From Pseudodesulfovibrio sp. (GTDB taxonomy: Bacteria; Desulfobacterota; Desulfovibrionia; Desulfovibrionales; Desulfovibrionaceae), in the NCBI GenBank assembly GCA_022712815.1, contig JAFLJW010000106.1, positions 1 to 6,340 of the forward strand: a DNA stretch of 6,340 nt, read 5' to 3'. A program made the translations under genes and the position numbers. The notes beneath the pieces were generated by a model that was not told the DNA's origin, did not search any database, and saw only the letters and a program-made list of their open reading frames with translations. This document shows, piece by piece, positions 6,252 to 6,340 of the stretch (position 1 is its first letter; each line of letters starts with the position of its first letter).

Positions 6252-6340
6252 TTGGCAAAGCCAACATGGGATTCTTAAGGCCCTCGGCCTTAAGCCCGCC
6301 GGGAGGCTAAATCACCTGACAAATCCCGCCAAAGGCGGTT
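6252..6340. repeat. cluster of tight palindromes, possible intergenic repeat element
   Basis: Three perfect inverted repeats with three-base loops follow one another: TTGGC-AAA-GCCAA (6252-6264), CTTAAGGCC-CTC-GGCCTTAAG (6274-6294) and CCGCC-AAA-GGCGG (6326-6338). A shorter CCC-GCC-GGG lies at 6295-6303. None in view has a following T run, although the last is cut by the window edge after TT and could be a terminator. The region 6153-6340 has no ORF of note. The set resembles REP-like intergenic palindromic elements scattered in many bacterial genomes; copy number cannot be judged from one window. Confidence 0.5.

Overview
The window carries one compact, co-directional (+ strand) gene cluster for uptake and handling of glycerol-3-phosphate (G3P) or its diesters. 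The six genes are a PHP-domain metallohydrolase (282-1190), a GlpP-type antiterminator (1205-1774), and a complete ABC importer in the order ATPase (ugpC-like, 1880-3073), permease (ugpA-like, 3051-3935), permease (ugpE-like, 3932-4756) and periplasmic binding protein (ugpB-like, 4786-6054). No RNA gene, mobile element or CRISPR array is visible.

Organism: a Gram-negative bacterium is indicated, because the binding protein has a plain Sec signal peptide with an Ala-x-Ala site and no lipobox Cys. GC content is intermediate and codon third positions favour G or C. Together with a GlpP homologue beside a Ugp-type transporter, this fits a Desulfovibrio-like sulfate reducer, but that is an impression from style rather than proof.

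Layout: 1-281 is a non-coding upstream region, apart from a possible tail of a preceding gene. Positions 112-251 hold an inverted repeat, a tandem 8-base repeat, and nested RNA stems ending in a run of eight T, about 30 bases before the first start codon. This looks like a transcription attenuator. Between glpP and ugpC (105 bases) there is a second stem-loop without a T run. Coupling inside the transporter block is tight: ugpC overlaps ugpA by 23 bases, ugpA overlaps ugpE by 4 bases (ATGA), and ugpB follows after 29 bases. A strong 15-bp stem with a short T run at 6111-6152 ends the operon. Beyond it, 6153-6340 has no gene but holds three tight inverted repeats that look like an intergenic palindromic element.

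How it works together (inference): the binding protein captures a glycerophosphate compound in the periplasm, the two permeases and the ATPase dimer import it, and the PHP enzyme may hydrolyse a phosphoester such as an imported glycerophosphodiester, standing in for the missing UgpQ. GlpP, which in Bacillus binds G3P and prevents termination in glp leader RNAs, could sense the imported product and act on the leader structures in this same operon. The most interesting possibility is that closed circuit.
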